Part shown: in pieces, positions 36,470-47,336 of the stretch
Position numbering within the stretch: position 1 is the first letter of the stretch
How the letters are laid out: every line of letters begins with the position of its first letter
Origin: Anastatus disparis
Taxonomy: Eukaryota; Arthropoda; Insecta; Hymenoptera; Eupelmidae
Reading direction: 5' to 3'
DNA length: 64,000 nucleotides
Assembly (NCBI GenBank): GCA_017163975.1
Contig: JAFFSR010000033.1
Location: forward strand, 62,001-126,000
Translations under genes and position numbers: made by a program
The notes under the pieces: model-generated
Told to the model about the DNA's origin: nothing
Database searches by the model: none
Seen by the model: only the letters and a program-made list of their open reading frames with translations

Positions 36470-36915
36470 AGAGCTACGGGGGCTCAGGGGCTAGAACATC
36501 CGACTCTCACCCAGAGGGCCGAGGTTCGAGTCCCCATGAGGGCGGGACTTTTTCCATTTTTAATTAAAAGTGGAGAATTTTTTGGGCTCATTGACACCGT
36601 GGTCGACCACCCCGAATGATTTTCCGCGGTTTTAACAAAAATCGCAGACAATTATTCGAGGGTTGGTAAGGCAGAATGCGACTGCTCCGCTACTATAGTT
36701 GAGCCGGAACGTTCTGCCGGGTAGGTGTGAACTCTCGATGTGCTTAAAAGGATGGGTAGAGTGAGTCTCCCCGTCTGAGTAGGCCTGCACGGGTACGCGA
36801 ACACCTTCCAGGGTAAAAAGGTATGGATTCGAACGCAAAAACACCGGAACACATAGGTGGTCGAGGTGTCCCGTAAAAAGGTTGTAGAACCTGTACGGGT
36901 ATAGAACTTGAAAGA
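36470..36915 (+). mobile_element. tRNA-derived SINE (right palindrome arm)
   Basis: The mirror copy of 30480-30935, on the plus strand, with recognisable A and B boxes at the start and the AAGATAAGATAAG tail. It differs by scattered substitutions, for example in the A-box region. Confidence 0.8.
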
Positions 36916-37619
36916 TAAGATAAGGAGATATTAATTTAATAAGATAATTCAACTCCTAATATTACGTTACTAATATAGGAGTATTAATAGTCTTAATATA
37001 AAAAATAACCTTTAGCTCATAATTAATGTATATACATTAAATTTTATTGATTAAATCTATTGATTTCATAGTTCGAGTTAACAACTCTATCGACTTTTAT
37101 TGTTTTTTTTTTAATGACATTAATAAATCATCATCAACATTCATGAACTTTCATTGACCTTATCGATAGGTATTAATATCAATGAAGTAAATTACATCTT
37201 CACCCTAGAACTTCCAAATAAATATTCTTCCAATCGCGACTTATGATGTCACTTAACAGAATACTTTGTAAGGAAGTATGAAAAGCTCCATCCACACTCC
37301 TATCTGTGGGGGTTGGATTATATAATTACCGTTGACCTCCAGACTTCAACTTAAGAGAACTGCTTAGTGCAATTAACATTCAAGCAGTTGACAAATAATT
37401 TTAAGTTTTCTATAGTTTTCACTATTTTAAAACATACATTTTTATAATTTTCCACCAATATATAAGGGTAATTTGGTAAAAAAAAAAATGTTGATTCGCT
37501 AATTAGCTTGGTAATAATCTCAGTCTCTATTTCAATCTAAATGAGTATCAATTGATTTGTCTTGAGCTTACGATGCTCCTTCGATTCTTTTATTTTCTTT
37601 GTATGCAAAAATGTATCAT

Positions 37620-37850
37620 CCCTACTGGAAAAAGCCAAGTGATTAATCACTTGATTTATTATCTGACTTATCATCTTATTTATTATATGATTAATCACCT
37701 GATAAATCACCTGACTTTATGACATGATCTGACAGGTGATTAATCAAGTGAAAAATCAAGTGATTAATCAGATGAAAAATCAGGTAATGAAATGAAAAAT
37801 CAGGTGATTAATTAAGTAAAATATCAATTGATTATTTAAGTATCATGATT
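37620..37850. repeat. Foldback word array starting CCCTACTGGAAAAAG
   Basis: It abuts the right end of the giant palindrome. After the CCCT terminus it consists of repeated, mutually complementary words such as GTGATTAATCAC and CACCTGATAAATCACCTG. The other terminus is not recognisable, so it is probably truncated. Confidence 0.65.
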
Positions 37851-38284
37851 CATTCTATAGGTCTTATTTGTTCTATATTATATTTTTATTAGTTGACCAA
37901 TATAACATAGTTTTAATAATCGAGGATTTCAATGGTAGAAATCAAAGAAACAATCTTAAATGTTTTCAACATCTATTGAATCATAGAACAGATGCAAAAA
38001 CAATATAGCTTATCTACTTTCTAGGATGAAAATTGAAGAAGATACGCTTTTTTAAAGGCGGAGCTAAAATTTGTTAACCTGCTCAGAATTATTGCCCGGT
38101 ACTGTATATATATATTTTATGATTTATTAATAAATCGATAATCAGAGTGACAAGGTAAGTCCTGGGGCGCTAGAATGGTTTCCAACGAAAATAAATAATT
38201 TTTGTTTAAGAACTCAACGACCGAACTAAGTTCAGTCATAACAATAATAATATCTAAACATATTTTTCGTCAAAGTGGTAACCT
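37851..38284. other. AT-rich sequence, no gene seen
   Basis: No supported coding region or structured repeat was recognised in this stretch. Confidence 0.4.
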
Positions 38285-38321
38285 TTGTTTTTATTACTAC
38301 GTTTTTATTAACTCGCTTTGG

Positions 38322-38376
<55 letters not shown>

Positions 38377-39706
38377 TCGGTACGAATTTTGCAACCGATT
38401 GTAAACTAACTTCCTGATGAGCTAGAGACTTGAAATTTTAAATATAGCTCGGAACTGGATGACAATGCAATATTATAAAAAAAATATATATATCTACCGA
38501 ACAATATATTAATATATTCAATCATATACGGAGATGTTGGCAAAATTGAAGATTTGAAGATTTTATATATAGATACACTTTTAACATTAGTGTCTAAACA
38601 TCTTCGAAAATTTTAAAAATCTTCTTTTGATATATTAATATATTAATATATTAATATATTAATATATCAAATGTAGTAATATATTAATATAGTAATATAT
38701 TAATATATTAATATATCAAATATATTAATATATTAATATATCAAATATATTAATATATTAATATATCAAATATATTAATATATTAATATATCAAATATAT
38801 TAATATATCAAATATATTAATATATTAATATATCAAATATATTAATATATCAAATATATTAATATATCAAATATATTCAATATTATATTTTTGCATGCAT
38901 TGTTGGATAATATAATTAAATATATATTCCCACCGAAAAATATATTAATACAATTATATACGGAGATATTGGAAAAATTGAAATTTTGAAGATTTTATAT
39001 ATAGATATACTTTTAACATTAGTGTCTAACCATCTTCGAAAATTTTTAAAATTCTTTAACTTCTCATATTGCAATTAGACATAAATTACAGCATTTTGTA
39101 TTGTACATATAAAATTTGAGACTGTATTTTATTCATTTTATGGTCTAACAATGCATAAAACAATAAATCTTGGTTGAATTTCTAATGGCGTCATTATCGT
39201 CAAAATGGCGGGAAACTCACCATGTGATTACGTGTTCTCTAAAAAAAAATAGATGAAACACGTTTTAGTCCCTTGACAACAATATATATGCTATATAATA
39301 TGCACTGTTGGACAACACGATAAATAATATTATTAATAATAATAATAATACCAAAATGTATAAGATAATATTTAAATAAAAAAATTTTCAATCTACCACG
39401 TTTTTTAATTGAACTAAAAAGTATAAAATAATATTAAAAATAAAAAAAAAACTTTTTAATGTACCACGTTTTTATAATGAACCAAAAAGTATAAAATAAT
39501 GTGTAATAAAATGAAAAATGAATAATGATTTGAAATAAAAAAAACGTGGGGCGCATACAATACATAATAATAAACATGCGCCCCACGATTTTTTTATTTC
39601 AAATCATTATTCATTTTTCATTTTATTACACATTATTTTATACTTTTTGGTTCATTATAAAAACGTGGTACATTAAAAAGTTTTTTTTTTATTTTTAATA
39701 TTATTT
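38285..39706. repeat. 1.4-kb dispersed repeat, copy 1
   Basis: It contains a (TCTG)n run at 38326-38376, a 'cgattgtaaactaacttcctgatgagctagagacttgaaa' region, an AT palindromic run of TATTAATA words (38635-38880), and a ~115-bp-arm hairpin at its 3' end centred near 39564 (loop sides GTGGGGCGCAT...ATGCGCCCCAC). A direct copy is at 42358-43688; both end at the same base pattern 'tttttaatattattt'. Confidence 0.88.
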
Positions 39707-39708
39707 AT

Positions 39709-40706
39709 TACAGCCTTGTAGATTCTCAACATTCACCAGATTAGTTTTTTAAGTGTATCTGTCTTTATTTTTTTTCACTCCTCTTGTAAGATTTCCCATA
39801 AGTTAGACACTGATGTTGGACGTTGCTTTTGAACAGCTCTATTCAACTCATCCCAAAGTAATTCGATTGGGTTTAAATCTGGGCTCTGTGGTGGCCATTC
39901 CATAACTTTCAATTTTTTCTTTTTTTCTAAACTTTCTAAGTAACTTTTAAAAATTTTTGCCGTGTGCTTGGGATTATTGTCATGTTGGAAAGTAAAAGGG
40001 GTACCTACTAAACGAGTTCCAGACAACAAAACGTTCTTTTCTAAAATTTTTTTGTAACCCTCCTTACTTAAAATTCCTTTTATTTTCACAAGGTCACCAA
40101 CGCGTGATCTGGCAAAACAACCCCAAACCATCACTGAGCCACCTCCATGTTTAACACTGGGCACTTTACAATTTTTCAAAAACTTTTCATTTGCCGTCCT
40201 GAGCACATACACTTTTCTTTTTGATCCAAAAACTTCAAATTTCGACTTGTCACTAAAAAGCACCTTATCCCATTGAGCAATACTCCAATTTTCATGTTCT
40301 TTTGCCCACCTTAATCTTTTTTCACATTTACCTGTCTCAGTAAAGGTTTTTTAGCAGCAACTCGTCCAAAAATTCCTTTTGCATGAAGTCTTCGGCGTAC
40401 AGTACAATCACTAATATCAATTTTTAATGTTTTATCAATGTGCGCAGTCAAATCAGGAATACTTAAACGCCTATTATGTAGAGCAGTTTGAACAATATAA
40501 TTGTCGTCTTGAGGTGCTGTTTTTTTTGCATAGATTCTATTACGCCTACGATTGATAGAGCCAGTTTCTTCATATTTTATAATATTGTGATCGACAGTGC
40601 GTCTACTTATATTTAATTTTTTCGCTATACTGTTATTGGACATATTTAATTTATGATAAGCTATGATAGAGACTCGTTTATCGTACGTCAAATTCGGTTT
40701 ACCCAT
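39709..40706 (-). pseudogene. Tc1-like transposase, DD38E spacing, broken
   Basis: The N-terminal frame (40706-40311) holds the paired helix-turn-helix region (NNSIAKKLNISRRTVDHNI, GSINRRRNR). After a one-base shift in an A-run near 40315-40320 the catalytic domain follows: LFSDKSKF (D1), FQHDNNPKHTAK (D2), SPDLNPIELLWDELNR (E). There are 38 residues between the second D and E, against 34 in classical Tc1. A TGA at ~39777-39775 truncates the C-terminus. The remaining C-terminal sequence is lost at the junction with the 1.4-kb repeat. No terminal inverted repeats were identified. Confidence 0.88.
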
Positions 40707-41510
40707 GATTATTTAAATTCTTTCAGCACGTGCGTTGAACACGGATAATCATGATAAACTGGCATTTAGTAAATTGGAAATAAAGTAACAAGCTTTGAAA
40801 ATTTTGGAAATTATTGATTCAAAGGAATTTGAGATTTCACGAGGTTATTTGTTTTTGTTTATATTTGAGCAGTTAATACCTTTGTCCGCCGCAGATAAGA
40901 AACTTTTCTTCTGTAATGTATGCATGAATTAAATTATTTCTTTTGCTAAATCAAACTGCTTTTCTTCAATTAAAAAAATATCGTGTAATTTTTTCCATTA
41001 ATTTTACAATTTAAAAATTTTCAACGTCATGGAAAAATGAAAAAAAAATTTTTTTTCTCGAATCATTTCTAAGCTATAAATCTATATTCTGTACCCAAAA
41101 ACACACCTTTTTTCTATTTACACTTTTTTTCTAGGCTGCTTAGTTTTTTAAATATACGCATTTTTAAAAAAAGCCTTTTTCTTCACGAAAATTAATCTCT
41201 TGTTGGTTTAAATGAACCAAATTTAATATAACACATCTTATTTTAAAGCTGAATATATACTCTTTCAAAACAATTTTGGTTTTTCACTCTACGACAATCG
41301 TACTTAAAATTATTCAAGTTTGAAGTATGACAAAATTTTTTCATTTTTTTATAACATTGTTTAAGGAGTCAGTTTGTGGGTTTTAAAGGTAAAAGAAACG
41401 GGTTTTTAAATATTTTTATCTAAACTTTAAAACCCCGTTAGAATTTTTACTCTACGACTATTGGTGTTGCAGTTATAAAACTTTTTGTGTTAACAAATTT
41501 CTTTCTTGGG
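40707..41510. other. AT-rich flank of the Tc1-like pseudogene
   Basis: No gene was seen. 'actctacgac' recurs near 41286 and 41451. It may include the outer part of the Tc1-like element. Confidence 0.4.
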
Positions 41511-41559
41511 ATGGCAAAAACATGTGTATGGGAGTGTAGGTGCTTTCACGCCTGTATGC

Positions 41560-42200
41560 TCAATCTTTTGAAGAGCAGCGTTTCGTCGGTATCGCGAGAC
41601 AGTTTCCGTGCAATGGAAACTAAACGGTCAGTTAGCAAGTCGCACGTGAAATTTTTATAAATTTTTTTCTCTTAGTGTAGCATATACGATTTTTGAACGC
41701 GCTCGTAATGCAAGACTTTTCTTTTCTTTCTTCTTACATATACGATTTTTGAGCGCGCTCGTAATGTAAAACTATTTTCTCTCTTTTCTTTTCTAACAAA
41801 CTCTATGTAGATTTATTTTTAATTTTAATTAATTTGTTGTCCTTTTTAGGATTGCAAATCGTAGGAACAACAAGATATACATAAGAGTCTTTTTTCTCTC
41901 TCTCTCTTTCTTTTTCTCTCTCTCACTCATGTATCATCATATCCAATAATGTCCTTTTTAGGACAAATGCAAACGTTAAGAAGAAACTGTACATGAGTGA
42001 GTTCTATTCTTTTTTTCATATATCTTTTTGATACTCAATGTGTGTGTGTGTATATATTTTTATTAATCTGTTCTTTTAAGAACAAATTTAAGATTTAAAA
42101 ATAAATGTCCTTTTCAGGATTATTTTTTATAACGTTGGAAATTATTTCAATGTATGGTAAAAACTATTCATAAAAAAAAAGATGTAAAGAAAAAATTTCT
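41560..42200 (+). other. Histone-type stem-loop module, copy 2 (decayed promoter)
   Basis: This is a non-coding block paralogous to 47336-48850. Shared parts, in order, are a 'cttttgaa..agc' start, 'ggtatcgcgagacagtttcc', two tandem 'atatacgatttttga.cgcgctcgtaatg' units (41692 and 41747), and then four stem-loops with a TTTN loop (41840-41851, 41950-41965, 42069-42084, 42106-42121). The upstream TATA box seen in the other copy is not recognisable here. Confidence 0.7.
41950..41965 (+). terminator. Histone-type 3' stem-loop (6-bp stem, TTTT loop)
   Basis: TGTCCT-TTTT-AGGACA forms a perfect 6-bp stem with a 4-nt loop, the geometry of metazoan histone mRNA 3' ends. Neighbouring related hairpins are at 41840-41851, 42069-42084 (TGTTCT-TTTA-AGAACA) and 42106-42121. 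Confidence 0.55.
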
Positions 42201-42357
42201 TGAACCCTGTCCTTACCATGTGTTAATTTTTTTTAAGATATACATTTATATTTAGCTAAAAAAAATCATAACGTCTCTATTATCTAATATTTAAAATATT
42301 CTTATTACATAACATTTATTTCATATATAAAATTAAAAAAGATCTAGTTTATCCTTT

Positions 42358-42388
42358 TTTTTACTACGTTTTTATTAACTCGCTTTGG

Positions 42389-42471
<83 letters not shown>

Positions 42472-43688
42472 TCGGTACGAATTTTGCAACCGATTGTAAA
42501 CTAACTTCCTGATGAGCTAGAGACTTGAAATTTTAAATATAGCTCGGAACTGGATGACGATGCAATATTATAAAAAAAATATATATATCTACCGAACAAT
42601 ATATTAATATATTCAATCATATACGGAGATGTTGGCAAAATTGAAGATTTGAAGATTTTATATATAGATACACTTTTAACATTAGTGTCTAAACATCTTC
42701 GAAAATTTTAAAAATCTTCTTTTGATATATTAATATATTAATATATTAATATATTAATATATCAAATGTAGTAATATATTAATATAGTAATATATTAATA
42801 TATTAATATATCAAATATATTAATATATTAATATATCAAATATATTAATATATTAATATATTCAATATTATATTTTTGCATGCATTGTTGGATAATATAA
42901 TTAAATATATATTCCCACCGAAAAATATATTAATACAATTATATACGGAGATATTGGAAAAATTGAAATTTTGAAGATTTTATATATAGATATACTTTTA
43001 ACATTAGTGTCTAACCATCTTCGAAAATTTTTAAAATTCTTTAACTTCTCATATTGCAATTAGACATAAATTACAGCATTTTGTATTGTACATATAAAAT
43101 TTGAGACTGTATTTTATTCATTTTATGGTCTAACAATGCATAAAACAATAAATCTTGGTTGAATTTCTAATGGCGTCATTATCGTCAAAATGGCGGGAAA
43201 CTCACCATGTGATTACGTGTTCTCTAAAAAAAATAGATGAAACACGTTTTAGTCCCTTGACAACAATATATATGTTATATAATATGCACTGTTGGACAAC
43301 ACGATAAATAATATTATTAATAATAATAATAATACCAAAATGTATAAGATAATATTTAAATAAAAAAATTTTCAATCTACCACGTTTTTTAATTGAACTA
43401 AAAAAGTATAAAATAATATTAAAAATAAAAAAAAAACTTTTTTTAATGTACCACGTTTTTATAATGAACCAAAAAGTATAAAATAATGTGTAATAAAATG
43501 AAAAATGAATAATGATTTGAAATAAAAAAAACGTGGGGCGCATACAATACATAATAATAAACATGCGCCCCACGTTTTTTTTATTTCAAATCATTATTCA
43601 TTTTTCATTTTATTACACATTATTTTATACTTTTTGGTTCATTATAAAAACGTGGTACATTAAAAAGTTTTTTTTTTATTTTTAATAT
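42358..43688. repeat. 1.4-kb dispersed repeat, copy 2
   Basis: A direct copy of 38285-39706, with a longer (TCTG)n run (42390-42472), a shorter TATTAATA array and the same terminal hairpin (centre ~43544). It has inserted within or next to the stem-loop module. The 123-residue frame on its minus strand is low-complexity and not a gene. Confidence 0.88.
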
Positions 43689-44060
43689 TATTTTCCAATA
43701 TAGAGGTTAGGATTAAAAAAATCCTACTGAAAAAAATCACCTGATTTATCACCTGATTTATCACCTGATTTGTCACCTGATTTATCATGCCAAAACATCA
43801 GGTGGATATCATACCATATTAAATCAATAATTTTTAATTATTTTTTTATTATTTATTAAATAAAAAATATTTTCTTTTCTTCCTCGGTTAGTTTTTATAC
43901 CCATAAAATTTTATTGCTAAAATTTAACTTTCATAAAGTAATATTTTTCTAAGTTTGATTGAAATAAAACTGCCAGTTTATAAGCTCTAAACTCCTTTAT
44001 TCTCTTCGTGCGTATTCGCTTGCCATAAGAAGGTCAAAAAATAGAAAGCGTGGTAAGCAC
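43689..44060. repeat. Truncated TCACCTGATTTA word array and AT-rich flank
   Basis: 'tcctactgaaaaaaatcacctgattta' at ~43731 begins a short array of TCACCTGATTTA words, related to those at 37620 and 57958. The rest shows no feature. Confidence 0.55.
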
Positions 44061-44061
44061 G

Positions 44062-45379
44062 TTGAAAAAAAGTACGTACTTCAAGTATGTACTTTGAGTA
44101 TGTACTTCAAGTATGTACTTCAAGTACATACTTTACTTAAGTACATACTATTTTGGAACATTTTAGTAGGTACTGTTTTGAAAAGTATATACTTTTATCG
44201 AAAATATGTAATTTTAAAGTATATTTTGATAAATAATATTTCTTAAAGTATGTACACCCAACGTTGATTGATTCTTTCCGAATTTTTTAAAATGTTCCAA
44301 TAGAAACAAAGAAAACAACAGAATGGTCCAATGAATGTTTAGGATTTCAAAACATTCGAAAAGAATCCATTAACGGTGGGTGTACTTTATAAGAAAATAC
44401 GTATTTTTTTAAAGTACGTACTTATTAAAAACATTTCAGTGGGTACTTTTTTTAAAAATATATATTTTTAAAAAAGTACATACTAAAATGACCAAAAAAA
44501 AGATTACTTACTTTAGCTACAGTACATACTTGAGTATGAAGGTTATACTTTGTATAAAAAAATATATATGAAAATGTTCTAAAAAGTATATACTTCTATA
44601 TAAGTACGTACTTTTATTAAAATAGAGTATATACCTTTAAAGATAACAAATCAAATTTTACACAAAAGTCAGTTAAAGTTTTAGATTATATTTATTTTCA
44701 ATAATTCCTCAAGATAGTAACTTGGTAAGTATTTTCTTCCTAAAGGAAGATATAAAAATAAGGTAAGCATCGACTCTTCGCAGATCGAAAAGCTTGAGCG
44801 AACAATCTCACGTGAGATCTCATGTATGGACTTAGAAAAAATTTGGCATAAAAATTTTCAATGCGAAATTTTCCTTGAAATTCAATTATAATATTGCATT
44901 TAAATATTTTATTGGGAAGAAATATGCTCTACAATGCATACAAATGACTGTAAAAGTAAAAGTTTATATTATTTTGACATTTTTACACGTTTTTAAGTTA
45001 CATGAGATTTTGGCATGAGACCTCACGTGAGATCTCACGTGAAATTTTGCAATAGGGAAGTACTTTTATTAAAATAGGGTACATACTTTTCAAGAAAGTA
45101 CTCATTTTTAAAATAAAAGTACACATAGAAATATTTAAAAAAAGTACATTCTTTCAAAATAGTAGGTATTGTCTAATAAAGTACATATTAAAAAAATATT
45201 ATTCATCAAAATATACTTAAAAAGTACATACTTTCAATAAAAGTATATACTTTTCAAAAAAAGTATCTATTAAAATGTTCCAAAATAGTACGTACTTAAG
45301 TAAAGTATATACTTTTAGTACATACTTGAAGTACGTACTCAAAGTATGTACTTCAAGTACGTACTTATTTTTAACAGGG
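44062..45379. repeat. Foldback element of AGTACGTACTT-type words (~1.3 kb)
   Basis: The outer ~300 bp on each side are inverted repeats built from words such as AAGTATGTACTT and GTACGTACTT. The right terminus reads CCCTGTTAAAAATAAG in reverse complement. The interior contains a second palindromic array of CTCACGTGAGATCTCA words (44805-45055) whose right end reads CCCTATTGCAAAA in reverse complement, suggesting a nested element with the same kind of terminus. There is no ORF. Confidence 0.75.
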
Positions 45380-45397
45380 ATGAAATTTTACATGTAA

Positions 45398-45752
45398 CTG
45401 TAATGCTTAATGTATCCTAAAGAAGATGTTTCTGTCAGTAATTCCAAAGAAGATAGACGCTTATAGAAGGATTCTTCTGGGTTAAATTTTTTGTCCGAAA
45501 CGCTATGGATAACACTTTAACATTGTTTGTATATCTATACATATGAAAAATTTGATATATATATAGATATAAAAATACATGGGATCTAGTGGCGCCCTCA
45601 GTAGCTGGGTAACTCATTTTTGGCAGAAATTTCCCATTTAGGAATACGATTCTATAAGCGTCTATATTTGTTGGTAATTCTTTTCATATTAATTTTTTCA
45701 ACTATCACTAAATGTATGATAGAAACATCTTCTTTAGGATACATCAAGCATG
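45398..45752. repeat. MITE-like inverted-repeat element (~350 bp)
   Basis: The arms at 45401-45487 and 45645-45752 are complementary. They share 'gtatcctaaagaagatgtttct' in complement and 'gacgcttatagaa'. There is no coding region. Confidence 0.75.
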
Positions 45753-45876
45753 ACATTTATATGTGAAATTCCATATCTCTGTTGCTTTCAGTTTAAGAAA
45801 AAATTTATCACCTACTAGCTAATCTAAAATTTAAAAAGACAAAGATATTGAATTTCACATTATTTGTTATGCTTAA

Positions 45877-46135
45877 GTAGATAAGCTATACCGATTCGAA
45901 TTCATACCGATTCTAATTCACCTGAATTAGAATTGATATGAATTCGAATCGGTATAGAGGTGGGGGGCCAGTTCTAATTCACCTGAAGTAGAGGTGAAGT
46001 AGAATTAGCTTAGGATTTTTTTAAACAAAATCGGTATAGAGGTGGGGGAACTAGTTTGAATTCACCTCGGTATAAATTCGAATCGGTATAGAGGTGGGGG
46101 GACCAGTTCGAATTCACCTGAAGTAGAGATCTAAT
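45877..46135. repeat. GAATTC-rich palindrome plus minisatellite (locus 2)
   Basis: The same palindrome and unit order as at 16376-16790, starting 'agtagataagctataccg'. It has fewer units. Confidence 0.8.
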
Positions 46136-46380
46136 ATATTTCATAAATTATTTAGGTATTGATAATTATTTATTGTAAATAAATATATTTATGTTTACAA
46201 TAAATACATATATTTACAATAAATAATTATTAATACCTAAATAATTTATAAAATATATTAAAAATGCTGAAAATAAAAAAATTATTAAGTATAAAAATAA
46301 CCTGAAAATAAAGAATATTAATTATAAAAAATAAATAAATATATTATTTTAAGAACAGATGTCTGTCCCAACGTTTTAAA
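46136..46380. other. AT-rich inverted repeats
   Basis: A short inverted repeat around 'ataattatttattgtaaat' and its complement (46150-46260). Otherwise featureless. Confidence 0.4.
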
Positions 46381-46387
46381 TATTTGT

Positions 46388-46403
46388 GGCCCTGAAAAGG
46401 GCC
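46388..46403 (-). terminator. Histone-type 3' stem-loop, distal
   Basis: On the minus strand this reads GGCCCT-TTTC-AGGGCC, followed by ACAAATATTT. It matches the metazoan histone 3' stem-loop consensus (GGYYCT, TTYN loop, AGRRCC). It lies 83 nt after the stop codon of the minus-strand gene. Confidence 0.65.
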
Positions 46404-46449
46404 GATTGTAAATTCCATGTTTCCCATAAAGGGCCGAGCGCGTTATTAT

Positions 46450-46465
46450 AGCCCTGAAAAGGGCT
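46450..46465 (-). terminator. Histone-type 3' stem-loop, proximal
   Basis: The minus strand reads AGCCCT-TTTC-AGGGCT, a perfect 6-bp stem and 4-nt loop, starting 21 nt after the stop codon at 46486. That is the usual distance for replication-dependent histone mRNAs. Confidence 0.65.
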
Positions 46466-46485
46466 GATTTTTTATTTAATTATAT

Positions 46486-47058
46486 CTAAATTGTATAGTT
46501 CAATTTTTTCTTAATTCTCCTAATATTCTCTTTTTCTTCATCAACGTCTTCAAATTTTCTTTTTCTCGGTGTCGCTTCCGTTTTTCCCTCTTCAATAGAA
46601 GAATCACTCAAAATAATTAATGATGGTGATTTGGCCTCTGGAGAATCTAAAATCTCGATGTCTTGAATATCCTGAGGTGGTTTGATTGGCGAAAAATTCG
46701 GTGTTGGAACATCGAGCCAAATGACATCATCACGTGGTACCTCAACATATTGTTATACGATTGGATCGTACAACAATATATGATCCGGTGAATGTATTGG
46801 CGAAGGTAATGTTGGAGTTGAACTCCTAAACTCTCGCGGCCCGATGACTGACTCAGCGGTTGGTGGTGATGGATCCGGTGGTAGCTCCTTAGGCTGCTCT
46901 GACAAATCCATTTCAAGCTGGTCAAATGAGATCTCCTCCTCCTCAAGAAGTGGAAAATTCATTATTTCCAACGGTACATCCATGGGAATCCGATCCAAAA
47001 TCGCCAAATTAATGACTTCTTCAAGTTCTTGAAATGCCTCGATGTCGAAAGAGTCCAT
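46486..47058 (-). pseudogene. Acidic, proline-rich protein gene with one in-frame stop and histone-type 3' end
   Basis: A single frame runs from the ATG at 47058 to TAG at 46488-46486, interrupted only by TAA at 46755-46753 after residue 101. The first part is acidic and proline-rich (MDSFDIEAFQELEEVINLAI, FPLLEEEEISFDQLEMDLSE, PPDPSPP). The part after the stop includes DSPEAKSPSLIILSDSSIEE and a basic NLS-like TPRKRKFED and RRIKKKL near the end. No family is recognised. A TATA box, an initiator and two histone-type stem-loops frame it, so it looks like a real transcription unit. It may be a recent pseudogene or a readthrough gene. The composition suggests a nuclear regulatory protein, as inference only. 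Confidence 0.6.
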
Positions 47059-47101
47059 TGTAAGAGAAATCTTCTTCTTCGAAGGCTTTCAGAAGATCGA
47101 A

Positions 47102-47133
47102 TGACTCTTCGCAAGTCAGCGCCTCAATATATA
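47102..47133 (-). promoter_or_regulatory. TATA box and initiator for the acidic-protein gene
   Basis: On the minus strand TATATATT begins at 47133, and an initiator-like TCATTC has its A at 47102, 31 nt downstream. The ATG at 47058 gives a 44-nt leader. Confidence 0.6.
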
Positions 47134-47302
47134 CCATGCGCTTCGCCTTATTCGAAGAGTGGGGAGGTGAAAGATTCAACGCAACTCAAGTCGCGAGGAA
47201 GGGGGTCGATACGTGATTGGTGCGGCGTAGCTGCTCGAAATTTACGAGTAGCTGCGCGAACGTTCGAGTTAGTGATTGATGCGGAACAGCTCCTTGAAAG
47301 TC

Positions 47303-47336
47303 TATAAGTATAGGTACTTACGTGCTTATAGACTCA
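47303..47336 (+). promoter_or_regulatory. TATA box and initiator, divergent plus-strand transcript
   Basis: TATAAGTA at 47303-47310 and TCAGTC with its A at 47336 are spaced 33 nt apart. A reversed CCAAT-type 'gattggtg' lies at ~47214. With the minus-strand TATA at 47133 this forms a compact divergent promoter, as in histone gene pairs. Confidence 0.55.

Larger units (their letters stand above)
29776..37620. repeat. Giant imperfect palindrome (~7.85 kb)
   Basis: The arm 29776-33450 is the reverse complement of 33455-37620. The outermost shared string is 'gatacatttttgcatac'. The centre is a GGTCAT-TGC-ATGACC hairpin at ~33447-33461. Each arm contains, from outside in, unique sequence, a SINE, an 11-bp satellite, a unique block with an (AC)n/(GT)n run, more satellite and a unique inner block. 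The arms differ in satellite length and by a MITE present only in the left arm. Confidence 0.93.

Noticed and set aside
38202..38417. Cys/Leu/Ser repeat ORF
   Set aside because: It is produced by the (TCTG)n run.
43202..43573. 123-residue Phe/Ile/Tyr-rich ORF
   Set aside because: It lies in the low-complexity hairpin end of the 1.4-kb repeat; composition reflects AT-rich DNA.
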